17,729 bases of DNA from Coemansia sp. RSA 1804 (GCA_027578815.1 JANBTH010000421.1:1-17729), one strand, 5' to 3'. Shown: positions 8,501 to 17,373, counted from the first letter of the stretch. Notes: a model not told the origin generated them from the letters alone. Made by a program: numbers and translations.

Positions 8501-8535
8501 TTTGCGGTAGACAGTTTTGGGGCTCGTGTTGCCAT
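5509..8535 (-). CDS. TRF/Tbf1-type telobox Myb protein
   Basis: This encodes a 1008-aa predicted nuclear DNA-binding protein. The C-terminus (about 930-1008) is a single Myb/telobox domain. W936 and W955 are two of the helix tryptophans, and VNLKDKARNIK (978-988) is the telobox recognition helix in its fungal Tbf1 form (LKDKARN). The tail GKPLGPFYHATGHL resembles the Tbf1 extension. Residues about 263-510 are mostly helical, with MFLEN, DRINVATFALLVF and an FFEHIVPLNRRN segment, consistent with the TRF homology (dimerisation) domain. PKRGRGRLRKG (36-46) is AT-hook-like. The rest is Glu/Gln- and Ser-rich and acidic, making the protein far longer than I recall for yeast Tbf1. Such proteins bind TTAGGG-type telomeric or subtelomeric repeats and gene promoters. 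ATG 8535 is the first in frame, with no other ATG for about 175 nt upstream. The stop is TGA at 5509-5511. Tbf1 versus Taz1-type orthology is not resolved. Confidence 0.85.
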   Translation of the reverse strand: MATRAPKLSTANNPRAKSQSANVRARGTRARGGVLPKRGRGRLRKGTESSDTKGMDAESKQQKQKQEQQEQQLEEETPLISILTTHREEQDDHITKTHQKQEDVTTEPEAASALSNGNGVKEVLEPSEGAKESKKASSNGGNGLGSVEEGVKEESDNGSSAISSVASSIAGSSSTSSEDGDKSSSSGSEHSEPAQQSKETDNSANLTLPETNGSAISIIARLNATEPLLDRGQMAQIGVYEQHIQDDEGRRSSQPLGSRGTAADLAVLDYMSDRILSEIGAADLLIKSSFAIGLAGAGRLETESADEADAAMQRLDCLAREHVLYRRNHFTGDMFLENKHRPDDEPSIERWFTSLDRINVATFALLVFRPQTVITETTAHIMPNHERMVASLGLKAAVKAFFEHIVPLNRRNADTLSLLVDMQTQVWLLSATDEATLQEIIEHERSTSNDPIEMLLAIYPRADGMDENSQSFDAQGVAMYRSEVNQRLSKISGGKLNITRSQYPLSRLWISLAEYCVAKVVESAPCTIAKSVAEKELDGDDFELDIAGDAAAARNDELGEIEHTKDYSGEFGESPMRGDFEVTIFKTPREKRPAVPTTTTTKSSSAAVEPVAAPEANGLEVNESDNEDITIDLSFLEERRVAVLLRDALSDIHLDELMSKIDAEIIDVSKPSTRTRMSERPQLALPVQMEKLPETIDDNEEFRLQIDESGGDREEDHSDDEQRIGRLRSSDSTPMRTRLRAKRRRVSLGRENGGFEGSGDEQADIESPEVGAAGENGHYGRNGSADDEMLQRILNGSKGTPKSKGVRYHPLRLESSDGNEFQGRRGISAEDISDLIQSHVPVQFTQSADELSEPEDSGDDRAAAAADGRRRRRLASASSTSERDTRGRLGQYRPIRPAPARHEETDDEYFSGGHRLVNGRMPQRSRRSTAQHRIRWTPEEEECFVRAIHKYGNAWKEILRDHGPRGIVDHVLAKRNSVNLKDKARNIKIRLMREGKPLGPFYHATGHL

Positions 8536-8686
8536 ACCTGTGGTGAAAAAAGGTAATAATATCCCCTATTGTTTAATGTGAAGACAAGAAGATTGCAAAT
8601 TGGGAGCAAAAAGTGGTTTGGATTTGACACTTGAAGAAAGAAAGAATTAAAAGGGAATTAAAAGTATAAAGATATATAGAAAAATA

Positions 8687-8692
8687 ACGCGT
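8687..8692. promoter_or_regulatory. ACGCGT (MCB-like) site upstream of the telobox gene
   Basis: A perfect MluI cell-cycle box lies 152 bp upstream of the telobox gene ATG, next to TATA-like sequence (8665-8680). In yeasts MBF binds ACGCGT in G1/S genes. A single copy is weak evidence; another ACGCGT occurs at 9552-9557, far away. Confidence 0.3.
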
Positions 8693-9518
8693 CAGAAAGG
8701 AGTAAACAACGCGCATAAAAACACCTTCCCCTTCCCACTCAATAAACTGCATCAAAGCTTGGGATTCAGCACATCAGGGCCTCGTTGTTTTAGTTTTCTT
8801 TCCACGCCAATCCGCCTTGCGTCTTGCGGTGTTAGAATTGCTTTCTAGTTTGATTTAGTCACTTTGTTAGTTTGCGCTTTGGAGATATTGATATACACAG
8901 CCATAATTAATGGTTGACATTTACTAAACGCAGTTTATAGTAATAAGTGATATACTAACATATGTGGCTATCACGTTTGTTGGTATTGCAGCAGGTAATC
9001 CACATCGTTAATAATAATTATATTAAAAATCACGAAGAGACAGCCAGCTATGGCGGATGAACTCTTCTTCCCATCTTCGTCATTGCGCCTTGCCTAGTAG
9101 AGCAGCTGAATATGTGAACTCCAAAACAAGGCAAGTCTTACAGTAGTGGGAGAGGTTTTCCCCTCGTCTGGTGTTTAACCAAAAATGTGAGCAAAACATT
9201 GCAGTAGATAATCGCAGTTGCTGATCAACGGAGGGCTGACCAATCGCATGCATGAGACGGCCAGAGAGAGCGGTCCTGAGTATCATCGAGGAGATGAGAA
9301 TGTGTTTGTTCTGGTGGATAGTAACGTTGCGCTAGCGTTAAGGTTTGTTCAGGTGTGAAGCAACAGCCTTCACACATGCTAAAAGCGGAAATGTTTGATT
9401 TACACGCTTTCTACATGTGGACGGGCTTGCTGTGTCCATTAGATGCACGCGGTAGTATTGGCATTCTCTTCAGCAAAATGCAAGAAGAGCGTTCTTTCTC
9501 TTACTACAGGGGTGAATG

Positions 9519-9552
9519 GGTGAGTGAGTGAGCGAGCGAGCAAGCGAGCAAA
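9519..9552. repeat. tetranucleotide microsatellite (GTGA/GCGA)
   Basis: GTGA units grade into GCGA and GCAA units over about 34 nt. It is non-coding. Confidence 0.6.
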
Positions 9553-10156
9553 CGCGTGGCGTAGACTCCAAAGCCCCAGGAAATTAAAGCTGCATGCACA
9601 GCCTGGTGGTTGCAATGTCTGCTGTCGCATTTTTGCCGGAAACATGCGTCGGCGATATTGAAAGCGCTTCAGTCTCAGTCGCTTTGACACAAAACCAAAG
9701 CATGGGCAGCCCGCACGCAGACCGCTGCTGTTCCCATAGAGCGGGAGAAAGTGTGAGTAAAAAAAGGAGCTGGTTTCTGCAAGCATGGGAGTGTCGCAAG
9801 CTAAAAATGATCGCCGAGCAGAGCGCAGAGCGCCCGTCCAATGGGCAGAAAGCAGCAGCTCTCCTGTCGAATTAATGCACTTACGCAACATGACAATTGC
9901 TAGGGATTTATATGCTTATTTTTCGGTGGTGACAATTCCGATTTTGAAACGAGGAGAGAAGAAGCGTCAGACACAATGAGCAAGGCCAGCTTTGTTGCTT
10001 GCTTGCAATGGCATGGTACCCGCTTCTGTGCATTAGCTTCGTGCCTGCTCTTTTTTAAAGATGTCAATGCCGAAATATGAATGACATACAGCAGCTCGGA
10101 CTCTTCACCCCCGAAACCTGCTGCAGCATGATGTTCAGGAAACAGCTCCTCCTCGA

Positions 10157-10197
10157 CTCTTCTCCTTCCTTCCTTCCTTTCCTTTTTCTTTCCTTTT
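10157..10197. repeat. 41-nt pure pyrimidine tract with CCTT repeats
   Basis: An uninterrupted C/T run that includes three tandem TTCC units. Such tracts are common in fungal promoters and can form unusual DNA structures. No gene start follows closely. Confidence 0.55.
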
Positions 10198-11787
10198 GAC
10201 CTTGGCTTGTCTGCACCTACTTCATAGTCTATTTTCTATCACCCACAGTAGCTGCGATTCTCGCCTCATTGATAAGCTCTGCTCTCTAGAGCCACTGTTG
10301 CCAACGCCACAGGTAAGAAATACATCCAGCGCGGTTTTCGCAGATACTCTTTCCTGGCCTCTCCTTCTGCTATTTGCACCAGGTCGGTTCTGCAGCATTG
10401 TCCCATCTGCTGGTGGTGCAAATGCCTTTGTAAACAGAACGGCCCTTCCCGTCTGGACCACGCAGTGTGAGAGAGGAACAATCTGCACACAGAAAGCAGA
10501 GAAAGCCGCACTGTTGCGCCAAGCCTACTGCATGGCCAACATGGGACCTCCTTGTTCTCCGCTGAAGGGATCTGCGCGGCGGAAGCAGTTGCACATAATG
10601 CATTGGTACCAGAACATTGAGCATGCAACCAACCCCTCGACCATGGAACCAAACAGAATGTCATTGCGCAGGATGCATTCCGCTTCTCCGTAAGCCACCC
10701 TGTGTGATTTCCATGAAGCAAGGGGGCCCTGTCTGCCCGGCTTCCGCCATTTCCCTTGCTTCACGCAGAAACAGCTGCCATTCTTGCATCCAGGAGTGAC
10801 AAAGCCATCATCGAAAGGGCCAGGTGCTATGCCATAGCATTGCTCATGCCGGGTGCTTGTTCTACTGTTCCCTGAGTGCACAGCGGTGTGCGGCAGTAAT
10901 AAAAACAGACATTGAGCTTGAAGTTTTTACTGCTTCCGGCGAAATTCCCAACAACCAACGGTGGTCCTCTTTTCTTGTGCACTTCTTTTATTGCTCCTAA
11001 TGGTGGTTCAGCAGGAAAAAAATACGCTCACTGACATGGCTTGTTGTCTTTTGCCTTTCTCCTTCCATCATCATCCCCTTTTTGTTTTTTTTTTAAACCG
11101 TACCTATCACGCTATTTATTTTCCTTCATTTCAAGCACCTACTGGAAGCACCCCGCTGCTCGGTACACTCGTATGTACAGCTCATCTGCTTTATTTCTGA
11201 TCTGAAACAGAGCTGCCACGTCTAAAATAGTCTCCCTACAGTCCCTCATTTCTCCTATCGTCAGCATGCGCATAAAGGAGGGGGGTGGAAGGATGCTGTT
11301 TTTTGGATCTCAGATACAAATGTGTACTACACATGCCCTGTTTTTGTTTATCTTGCATTTTTTCATTGAACGTATTGCGCTGGTCCAGCACATACATGTT
11401 TGATGTGCTAAAGCTGCATATTCGGAAACGCGGTCGTTTTGTCAATATAACATGTCTCCCTTTCATTCTTTATGTGTGTCTGGTTATTTCTTTTCCTGGT
11501 TCCATTGTGAGCCTAATTTGTCTGTGGATTCGTTTCCACTTTGACATCGCATGGTCTTTAATGTCCCCGTTATACCACTTGGTAGAGAAAGAGATAGATA
11601 GGGGCCCTATTGGAGCTGCCAACTCTCCTGGCTCTATATCCCTGACGTGTCCTCTCTGTTCAACCCTTCTTCTTTCTCTCCCCACCTTTCTCGGTTGTAC
11701 ACTGCTCTTTTTTTGACCAAAAACAACCATACCCAATAATAGAGTTTTCTTGCTGTCCATGTCTGTTTCTCTTTCTCTCTTGTTCCA

Positions 11788-11793
11788 TATATA
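11788..11793 (+). promoter_or_regulatory. TATA-like element for BEM1 transcription
   Basis: CATATATACTAATTAAAA lies at the boundary where upstream ATGs disappear, preceded by a CTTTCTCTCTTG pyrimidine stretch. It is placed as a promoter element by its position only. Confidence 0.3.
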
Positions 11794-11894
11794 CTAATTA
11801 AAACACGTCTTATTCTTTGGTCACTTGGTTTCTGCTCTGCCTCAACGGTCTGGCGTTGCTGGAGTTTAGATCTGCAAGCACTTTAACCACGCGC

Positions 11895-11928
11895 CACACG
11901 CACACACACGCATACACGCACGCACACA
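11895..11928. repeat. CA-rich microsatellite in the BEM1 leader
   Basis: Imperfect CA/CG dinucleotide run (CACACG, CACACACACG, CATACACG units). It is non-coding. Confidence 0.6.
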
Positions 11929-12184
11929 GGCCATTGCCGCTGCTGCTTGTTGTCTTTTTATTTCATTTTATTTATTTGCTTTGAGACGGCATAAAAGACG
12001 AAAAGAAGCGAAAACTACGCACTGGGACTGGCTGACCCACTCTGGTCCTGCTGACCAACTTTCTGCAAAGCCTTGTGCACAATCGCCACACATAGCACAG
12101 CACAGCACAGCACAACACGAAGGCAGTCCAACCCGACACAACCCAATATCAGCCGGTACTGCGCCAAGCAAGGAACTCACAAGA

Positions 12185-12422
12185 GTAAGCGCAGACTGCA
12201 AAAGGAACATCGCAATACTGAAGCGCGACGAAGCTCTTTTGTACAATTCACAAAGGGCTTGTCTTCTTTCTAACACCTTCACCACTGCAAGATTTTTTGG
12301 GGGCAGACGAAGGAAAGAGCCTCAGCTTGCGCAGAAAGACAAAACCTGACACAGGCTTTTCTTCCTTTTTTTCTTCTTTCTTCGCACAAATCCCGCCCGC
12401 TTTTGCTTACTCTTCTTTTCAG
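12185..12422 (+). other. candidate 5'-UTR intron of the BEM1 homologue
   Basis: A donor-like AGA|GTAAGC at 12185 and an acceptor TTGCTTACTCTTCTTTTCAG ending at 12422 would bound a 238-nt intron. The acceptor has a pyrimidine tract and a branch-like CTTAC. There is no RNA evidence. If real, the spliced leader is shorter than the ATG-free stretch. Confidence 0.25.
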
Positions 12423-12703
12423 ACAAAGAAGCACCTATTATTGGGTTCAGAAGGAAGAAGGTCCATCATTGCAAAGCATATACGCATACACACACTGAGG
12501 AACTTTTATCTTGCACTGTAACCCAGTTGTCTCCATTTCTTCTTCTCTTTCTTCCTGTACCAGACACACATACCTACTCATCATCAACACATACATCCAC
12601 CCTTTTTTCTATTGCCCACACTAGCATCTCTTTACGTCGCATCCGCCGCACCACTACCTATTGCAATCTCACTAAAACATCAGCAGCACCAGCAGCATAG
12701 AGG

Positions 12704-15016
12704 ATGCTGGGATTTTCAAAGCGCACATCAACGGCAGTCAAAGTCCAGGCGCCAAAGCGCGTCATTCGGGCGCTACGCAACTATGTGGCAAGAGAAAGCG
12801 CAGAGCTCACGTTCAAAAAAGACGATTTCTTCTATGTCCTTTCTACACCACACGACAACGACCAGTGGTACGATGTGTCAAACCCGCTAACTGGCGAGCG
12901 CGGACTTGTGCCAGTTTCGTACTTTGAGGTCATGGAGTCCCGCCAGGAGCGCATAAACCGGATCAATCGCTCAGAGTCTAACGCTTCTCCGCCTAACACA
13001 AGCATATCGAGCTCATACGGGCCAAGCCCATCGCTGGCGGCGGCCCCCTTTGCGTCTGGCTCCAGCCCAGCTGGTCGCACGCTGCTTGGAATTCCGCACA
13101 GCGTGCCTACAGCAAGCGCATTCCACAGTGCAACACAGCGCGCTGGCTCTGGCGGCCAGGCGTCATCGTTGTCGCAGCGTCGGCCCAGCGACGGGTACGC
13201 GCTTGCAGACTCAATGGCAGGCCTTTCTCTCCGGACCCGCACAACAAGTATCAAACACCAAAAGCAGCAGCAGCAGCAAATGCAGATGCAGCAACAACAG
13301 CAGATGCACATTCACAGCCTGTCGAGCAACACCAGCCCCTCGCTTCCAATGCTTGTGATAGTGGAACCACGCGGCACGGCGTTGTACGGATTTGACGCAG
13401 CAAATGGAAACGAGCTGACAGTGCGGCAAGGGGACGATCTGGTGATAGTCGCGCAGAGCACGGAGGACTGGATGGTTGCCAAGCATGTGGGCAAAAATGG
13501 AAACAATGACGTTGCTGGCCTTGTTCCAGCATCGTATATCCAGCTGCGCGACCACATCTCCGGAGCAGTGGTTGGCGATCTGCAGGCATATCTGTCGCGC
13601 AACAGCATGCGGCTGCGGTCGGCTGTGGAATGGGACAGACACGAGCGGGAAAGATGGGCGGAACGCTCGACAAACAGCTCTGTATCAACAATAAGCGACG
13701 TTGCAGGAGCTGGTAGGAACAACGACTCATCCGCCAGCCCGGCAGCGCGCTTATCGTCGCGGGAAAACTCGCCCGGCAGCAGCGCTTATGACGATGACCA
13801 CCTCTCGACGCCGCGCTCAAGCATCGGCAGCATTCCGGGCGGACAGGGCGTTGCCATCCAAAAGTCGCGCACTCGAGCGCTGACAACATCTTCGTCTACA
13901 AGCTCGATTGCCGAGCGCAGTTCGTTCCGGCATCTCCACAAGGGCCGGCAGCCGTCGGGCAGCTCTATGCAGCATCTGACCAGCGAGAATCTGCAGCCGT
14001 TTGCAGCCGACGATGTGGAAGCAGTCAGCGTGCCTTCGTTCATCTGCAAGGACGGCGCATACTTGTTCCAGGTTTCGCTCAAGCTGTACTCTGGCGAGGA
14101 ACGCAACCTGTACCGGAGCTACGAGGACTTTATCTGCTGTCGCAACCAGCTCCACGACTGTTATCCAAAGGCGACGTCGCCTCTGAAGCTTGCGCGGTTT
14201 TCGATGCACAGCGGCTCGTCGATGCTCTACTTGAACGACGCGATTGCTGAGCGGCGGCGAAAGGAGATCGACGAGTATGTCAATGGGCTTTTGCACGATA
14301 TGCCAGAGGAAGTGGTGGAGTGCCACATTGTGCAGCAGCTGTTTGGGTCGCGCAAGAGCGTGGTCCTTGGCGAAGGAAACGGCAGCAACGGATACCAGCA
14401 GCACTCGATGATGCAAGGCGTGGCGGCGGGTCGCGGCATAATGCGGCACACGCTACAACCATCGTTGACATCGACATCGTCGTCGGCGTCGCATGCCAAG
14501 CACACGCCAACACAGTCGTCGGACAGTACGCTGGAATCAGCCTTCACTCCGGCGTCAGCTTCTTCAACGGATACGGCGGTGGATGGCGCATATGCAAAGG
14601 GAATGGCGATGACGATGGCGCCCATTGCAAAGTCAAAGTCGCTGGATCCAAAGAGCGCAAAAGCATCAGCGGCAGCAGCAGCAAATGCAGCAGCAACGCG
14701 GAAGCAGGATGCGCACAAGTCGAGCATGGCTGGTCTAGGCTCGACAAGCGCAACCGTAAAGGTGAAAGTGAAGCTTGGGAACGACATGGTTGCACTCCGG
14801 TTGCCGTCAGAGCTGACGCTGGACGAGCTCAAGGCACGGCTTGAAGAGAAGCTGTGTGGTGGCGGCAGCGAGGGTGCTGCGGCTCCACAGTCCCGGATCT
14901 CCCAGATCATGTACCATGCGCCGTCGGGTGAGGCGGCACCGCTAAGCGACGACCATGACTGGACCACAGCGCTCACTGTCACCAACTACAAGCCGGTGCT
15001 TACCATTGTCCAGTAA
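12704..15016 (+). CDS. BEM1: Bem1/Scd2 cell-polarity scaffold (SH3-SH3-PX-PB1)
   Basis: This encodes a 770-aa adaptor that in yeasts brings Cdc42, its exchange factor Cdc24/Scd1 and PAK kinases together at growth sites. SH3-1 is at 19-78: IRALRNYVARESAELTF, then WYDVSNPLTGERGLVPVSYF, very Bem1-like. SH3-2 is at 223-283 (ALYGFDAANGNELTVRQGDD ... DWMVA ... GLVPASYI); in yeast this domain plus the following segment binds PAKs and Cdc42. PX is at about 438-550, with RSYEDF (471-476) and the basic RRRKEIDEY (517-525). PB1 is at 683-769, its Lys-rich first strand VKVKVKLG fitting the basic type that pairs with Cdc24. Linkers are Ser-rich, and a poly-Gln/Met stretch spans 186-200. It is longer than I recall for yeast Bem1. 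ATG 12704 is the first ATG after 942 nt; no intron is needed. The family call is very secure. Confidence 0.96.
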   Translation: MLGFSKRTSTAVKVQAPKRVIRALRNYVARESAELTFKKDDFFYVLSTPHDNDQWYDVSNPLTGERGLVPVSYFEVMESRQERINRINRSESNASPPNTSISSSYGPSPSLAAAPFASGSSPAGRTLLGIPHSVPTASAFHSATQRAGSGGQASSLSQRRPSDGYALADSMAGLSLRTRTTSIKHQKQQQQQMQMQQQQQMHIHSLSSNTSPSLPMLVIVEPRGTALYGFDAANGNELTVRQGDDLVIVAQSTEDWMVAKHVGKNGNNDVAGLVPASYIQLRDHISGAVVGDLQAYLSRNSMRLRSAVEWDRHERERWAERSTNSSVSTISDVAGAGRNNDSSASPAARLSSRENSPGSSAYDDDHLSTPRSSIGSIPGGQGVAIQKSRTRALTTSSSTSSIAERSSFRHLHKGRQPSGSSMQHLTSENLQPFAADDVEAVSVPSFICKDGAYLFQVSLKLYSGEERNLYRSYEDFICCRNQLHDCYPKATSPLKLARFSMHSGSSMLYLNDAIAERRRKEIDEYVNGLLHDMPEEVVECHIVQQLFGSRKSVVLGEGNGSNGYQQHSMMQGVAAGRGIMRHTLQPSLTSTSSSASHAKHTPTQSSDSTLESAFTPASASSTDTAVDGAYAKGMAMTMAPIAKSKSLDPKSAKASAAAAANAAATRKQDAHKSSMAGLGSTSATVKVKVKLGNDMVALRLPSELTLDELKARLEEKLCGGGSEGAAAPQSRISQIMYHAPSGEAAPLSDDHDWTTALTVTNYKPVLTIVQ

Positions 15017-15585
15017 AACTCTGTTGATAGTAGTCGTAGGACTGGACCGGCATAAGGACATTGTGGACCGCTGCTGCTGTTGTTATTCTTACTCTTATTA
15101 TTATTTATTTATTCTTGCGAGGAGCCAAAATGTTGATGCTATTCCTCCACCACAATCCCCTGCTCTACTACACTCGCTATTATTTCTTTTCTTGTTCTTG
15201 CTTTCATTTTTTCTGTCACGCGTGTGCCTCTGTCTATTCTTTATCGGTTTATTAGTGCTTTTTCTTTTCCGTTCTTCGCGAGATTTTTTCTTTTTCTTTC
15301 TTTTTCTGATTCGATTGTTTGTTTAGTTGGCAAATAATATTCATGTACACTTGTAATAGCGTTTGTGCTGCGCCAGAGAACAACATTTGCTCACGGGAAA
15401 CAACAGAACATTAGCACCGTTGGTTTTCATAGACTACGCGAGAACAGAAAAAAACGTACACCCATATCGTCCAACATTCATCTCTTTTGCAAACATTTCA
15501 CTTGTTCTCTTTTTTTCTCCATCATCGCTATATTTTGTTTTCTGCATATTTATATAATTCTTCCTTATTTACTTTTTGTAAGAAA
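15017..15585. other. BEM1 3' region and spacer
   Basis: No gene is supported. The sequence is T-rich, with TATT repeats (15085-15115) and pyrimidine tracts (15175-15310), as expected for a fungal 3' UTR and terminator region. It then runs into the 5' flank of the F-box/LRR-like pseudogene. Confidence 0.5.
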
Positions 15586-17373
15586 ATGACAGTGCTATCT
15601 GTGTTTCAGACCCTGCCACTACATATTGCCGAGGCCATAGCAGAGTATTATATCGGCACACATCGCTTTGCATACTTGTCATAGTCTGCACAAGATGAGA
15701 GATGATGCGAAGCATGGTTCACCCTTTAAAAAGTTAGCAGCATCTGGAGGGCCCTCGCAATTCGTTATTTTTACGAAGAAGTCACTCTAAGGCTGGCCCT
15801 CAGGAGTATAGGAAAAGGGTACCTTTTTACTCGACTGCCAAACGGGATTGAAAGGAAACCGGAGTGGTCTTACAACTACGTTAGGAATATTAACATTTTT
15901 GTCGAGTGTGTTGGCTATGATTATGACTGCGCAATTATAAAGTATCTCCGTTCTATGTGGAATAAAGATACCGTATTTCCCTTAGCTCAACACCTAACCG
16001 TCTATCTAATATGCTCTTCGGATAATATAGGCTCTTTGGAACACCTCGCTGAGGAATTTATTCTTCACAGGATAGCGCAACATTTGCCAAAAGCAGTTCC
16101 TAACCTCCAGCGAGGAGATATCAGCATTAGAAATGCTTGTTCATGTAAAGATGCAATTCTTTTTTCGGGTACAAGTACGATAAGGAGAGCCAATACTTTC
16201 TTTCCCACATTGTTCGGCAAGGTGAAAGAGCTAGATTTCTGTGTTTCATATGCTACTCTCGAAGACATTAGCAGCGTATTGCCTCAGAACTTTTAAGGAT
16301 TCACTAGGTTATCCGTTGAATGCAGAAGAAATGCTGGTATCATTTATATCATTGTTAAAAAGTCCAGACTTTTACTGGAGTCTTTGGATCTTGGTTGTTT
16401 TGAATTTGATGATTTGAAATCAATACTCTACGACGACAATAGCCAGGCTGTTACATATCCAAGACTGCGTAAGCTAAAATAAGGCACTCACAGCTACTAC
16501 GTGCATCGCAAACCTCTGAAAACGAATAAGCCTGTTCCCTTTTTCCCTGCACTAACCTATCTCAATTGGTCGCAAGCGTATCCATTCTCAGACGGCACGC
16601 TGTTCAGGGGAAACAGTGGAACTCTAGGGTATCCAAAGATTGTACTCGACAAGAACCTCGTTAATGTTCTAGAAGAGTACAAAATGTTTTCGGTTGGCAG
16701 GTTTCCAAAGCTTCATTGCCTAACTGTATGCAATCCATCTGGGTCGAATAAAGGCGGTTTGGATCTAGAACTATTTACACCGCTTGCAATAAGCCTTCTC
16801 ACTCCAACAATTCGCGTTTTCAAGATCATCAGCAACGAACTGCCGCAGCCATTTGCTCCGTACATCATCCCCTCAGGCTCTATTGCAGAAAGCATCCAAG
16901 TCCTTGACTTGGGCAAGATAAAGCTAGAATTCGTGGATATGCTAAACATTATCAAGCTTTTGCCCAACATGACGGATATCTGCTATCGCCCAACAGGAAT
17001 GTTTCCGGCTTTGAACGATGAACTAGAAGATACCATACTGGATCTTCAGACCAAGTACTATCCATTGAGCCATCGTCTAAAGTGCTGGTCGTTAGTGCCC
17101 TTATTCTTTGGCATGTCAGAGGGGGTTGAGTTAAAGTCGGCGATGCTGGCTATTCTCTGCACCAACTTTACCTTTACAGCTGCCCCGCCTAAGGAGAGAG
17201 AATGTTACTACTCTTGCTTGAGCGCTGTTCTTAAACAGCCCGAATTCAACAATTACACTGAAAAGATCATGCCTCTCTTTCGCGAAGAGTATAGTCTTCT
17301 AGTTTTCTTTTTTCATTTAGCGTGTTTTTCAGCAGAATGGAATGCGATCATGCGCAGCATGGAGAGTCTTTAG
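15586..17373 (+). pseudogene. F-box/LRR-like family protein, broken by five in-frame stops
   Basis: One reading frame runs from ATG 15586 (A at -3) to TAG 17371-17373, 595 codons, interrupted at 15682 (TAG), 15703 (TGA), 15727 (TAA), 16294 (TAA) and 16480 (TAA). No frameshift is needed. The segments read like one family: an F-box-like start (LSVFQTLPLHIAEAIAEYY), IWRALAIRYFYEEVTL, FPLAQHLTVYL, a repeat-like LLLESLDLGCFEFDDLK, YPRLRKLK, then YPFSDGTLFRGNSGTLGYP and a long C-terminal part. This order matches a large uncharacterised family I recall from Coemansia genomes. Codons are more A/T-ended than in BEM1 or the telobox gene. The first three stops fall within 48 nt and might lie in an intron, but the frame between them still looks family-like (WFTL, stop, KVSSIWRAL). 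Function is unknown; substrate-adaptor roles are only suggested by F-box/LRR resemblance. If only the downstream part is expressed, it is open from 16483 to 17373. Confidence 0.7.

Larger units (their letters stand above)
8536..11760. other. long divergent intergenic region, no supported gene
   Basis: About 3.2 kb lies between the telobox gene (leftward) and the putative BEM1 leader (rightward). It contains CCAAT words near 8810, an inverted repeat at 9353-9375 (GTGTGAAG/CTTCACAC), microsatellites and a pyrimidine tract. The part at 10250-10900 is more G+C-rich and carries Cys-rich open stretches on both strands plus an acceptor/donor-like pair (CCCACAG at 10248, GTAAGA at 10313). This may be a gene relic or an unrecognised multi-exon gene. 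I could not assemble a coherent protein. Confidence 0.5.
11762..12703 (+). promoter_or_regulatory. ATG-free 942-nt probable 5' leader of the BEM1 homologue
   Basis: I checked every line on the plus strand: no ATG occurs between 11762 and the BEM1 start codon at 12704. At equal base frequencies about 15 would be expected. A TATA-like word (TATATA, 11788-11793) stands at the left end of this stretch, just after the last ATG (11759-11761). Together these suggest a leader of roughly 0.85-0.9 kb kept clear of upstream starts. The leader is C/A/T-rich with pyrimidine tracts (12355-12382, 12535-12558). Confidence 0.55.

Noticed and set aside
7880..8581. 233-codon plus-strand frame opposite the telobox gene 5' end
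   Set aside because: Leu/Ser-rich mirror of the Ser/Glu-rich region of the telobox protein; a typical antisense artefact.
9439..9891. 150-codon minus-strand frame and the 9594-9875 plus frame with a signal-peptide-like start
   Set aside because: No domain; the plus-strand ATG has a poor context (T at -3); no convincing splice chain to further exons.
11771..11778. CTTTCTCT matching an Ssd1-type CNYUCNYU motif in the BEM1 leader
   Set aside because: Only one copy found by eye in pyrimidine-rich sequence; not above chance.
15678..15740. A 63-nt intron removing the first three stops of the pseudogene
   Set aside because: The donor GTCATA is non-canonical, and the translated interval still looks like family sequence.
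16468..16492. GTAAGC...CACAG bracketing the TAA at 16480 as an intron
   Set aside because: Only 25 nt, too short for a spliceosomal intron and not a multiple of three.
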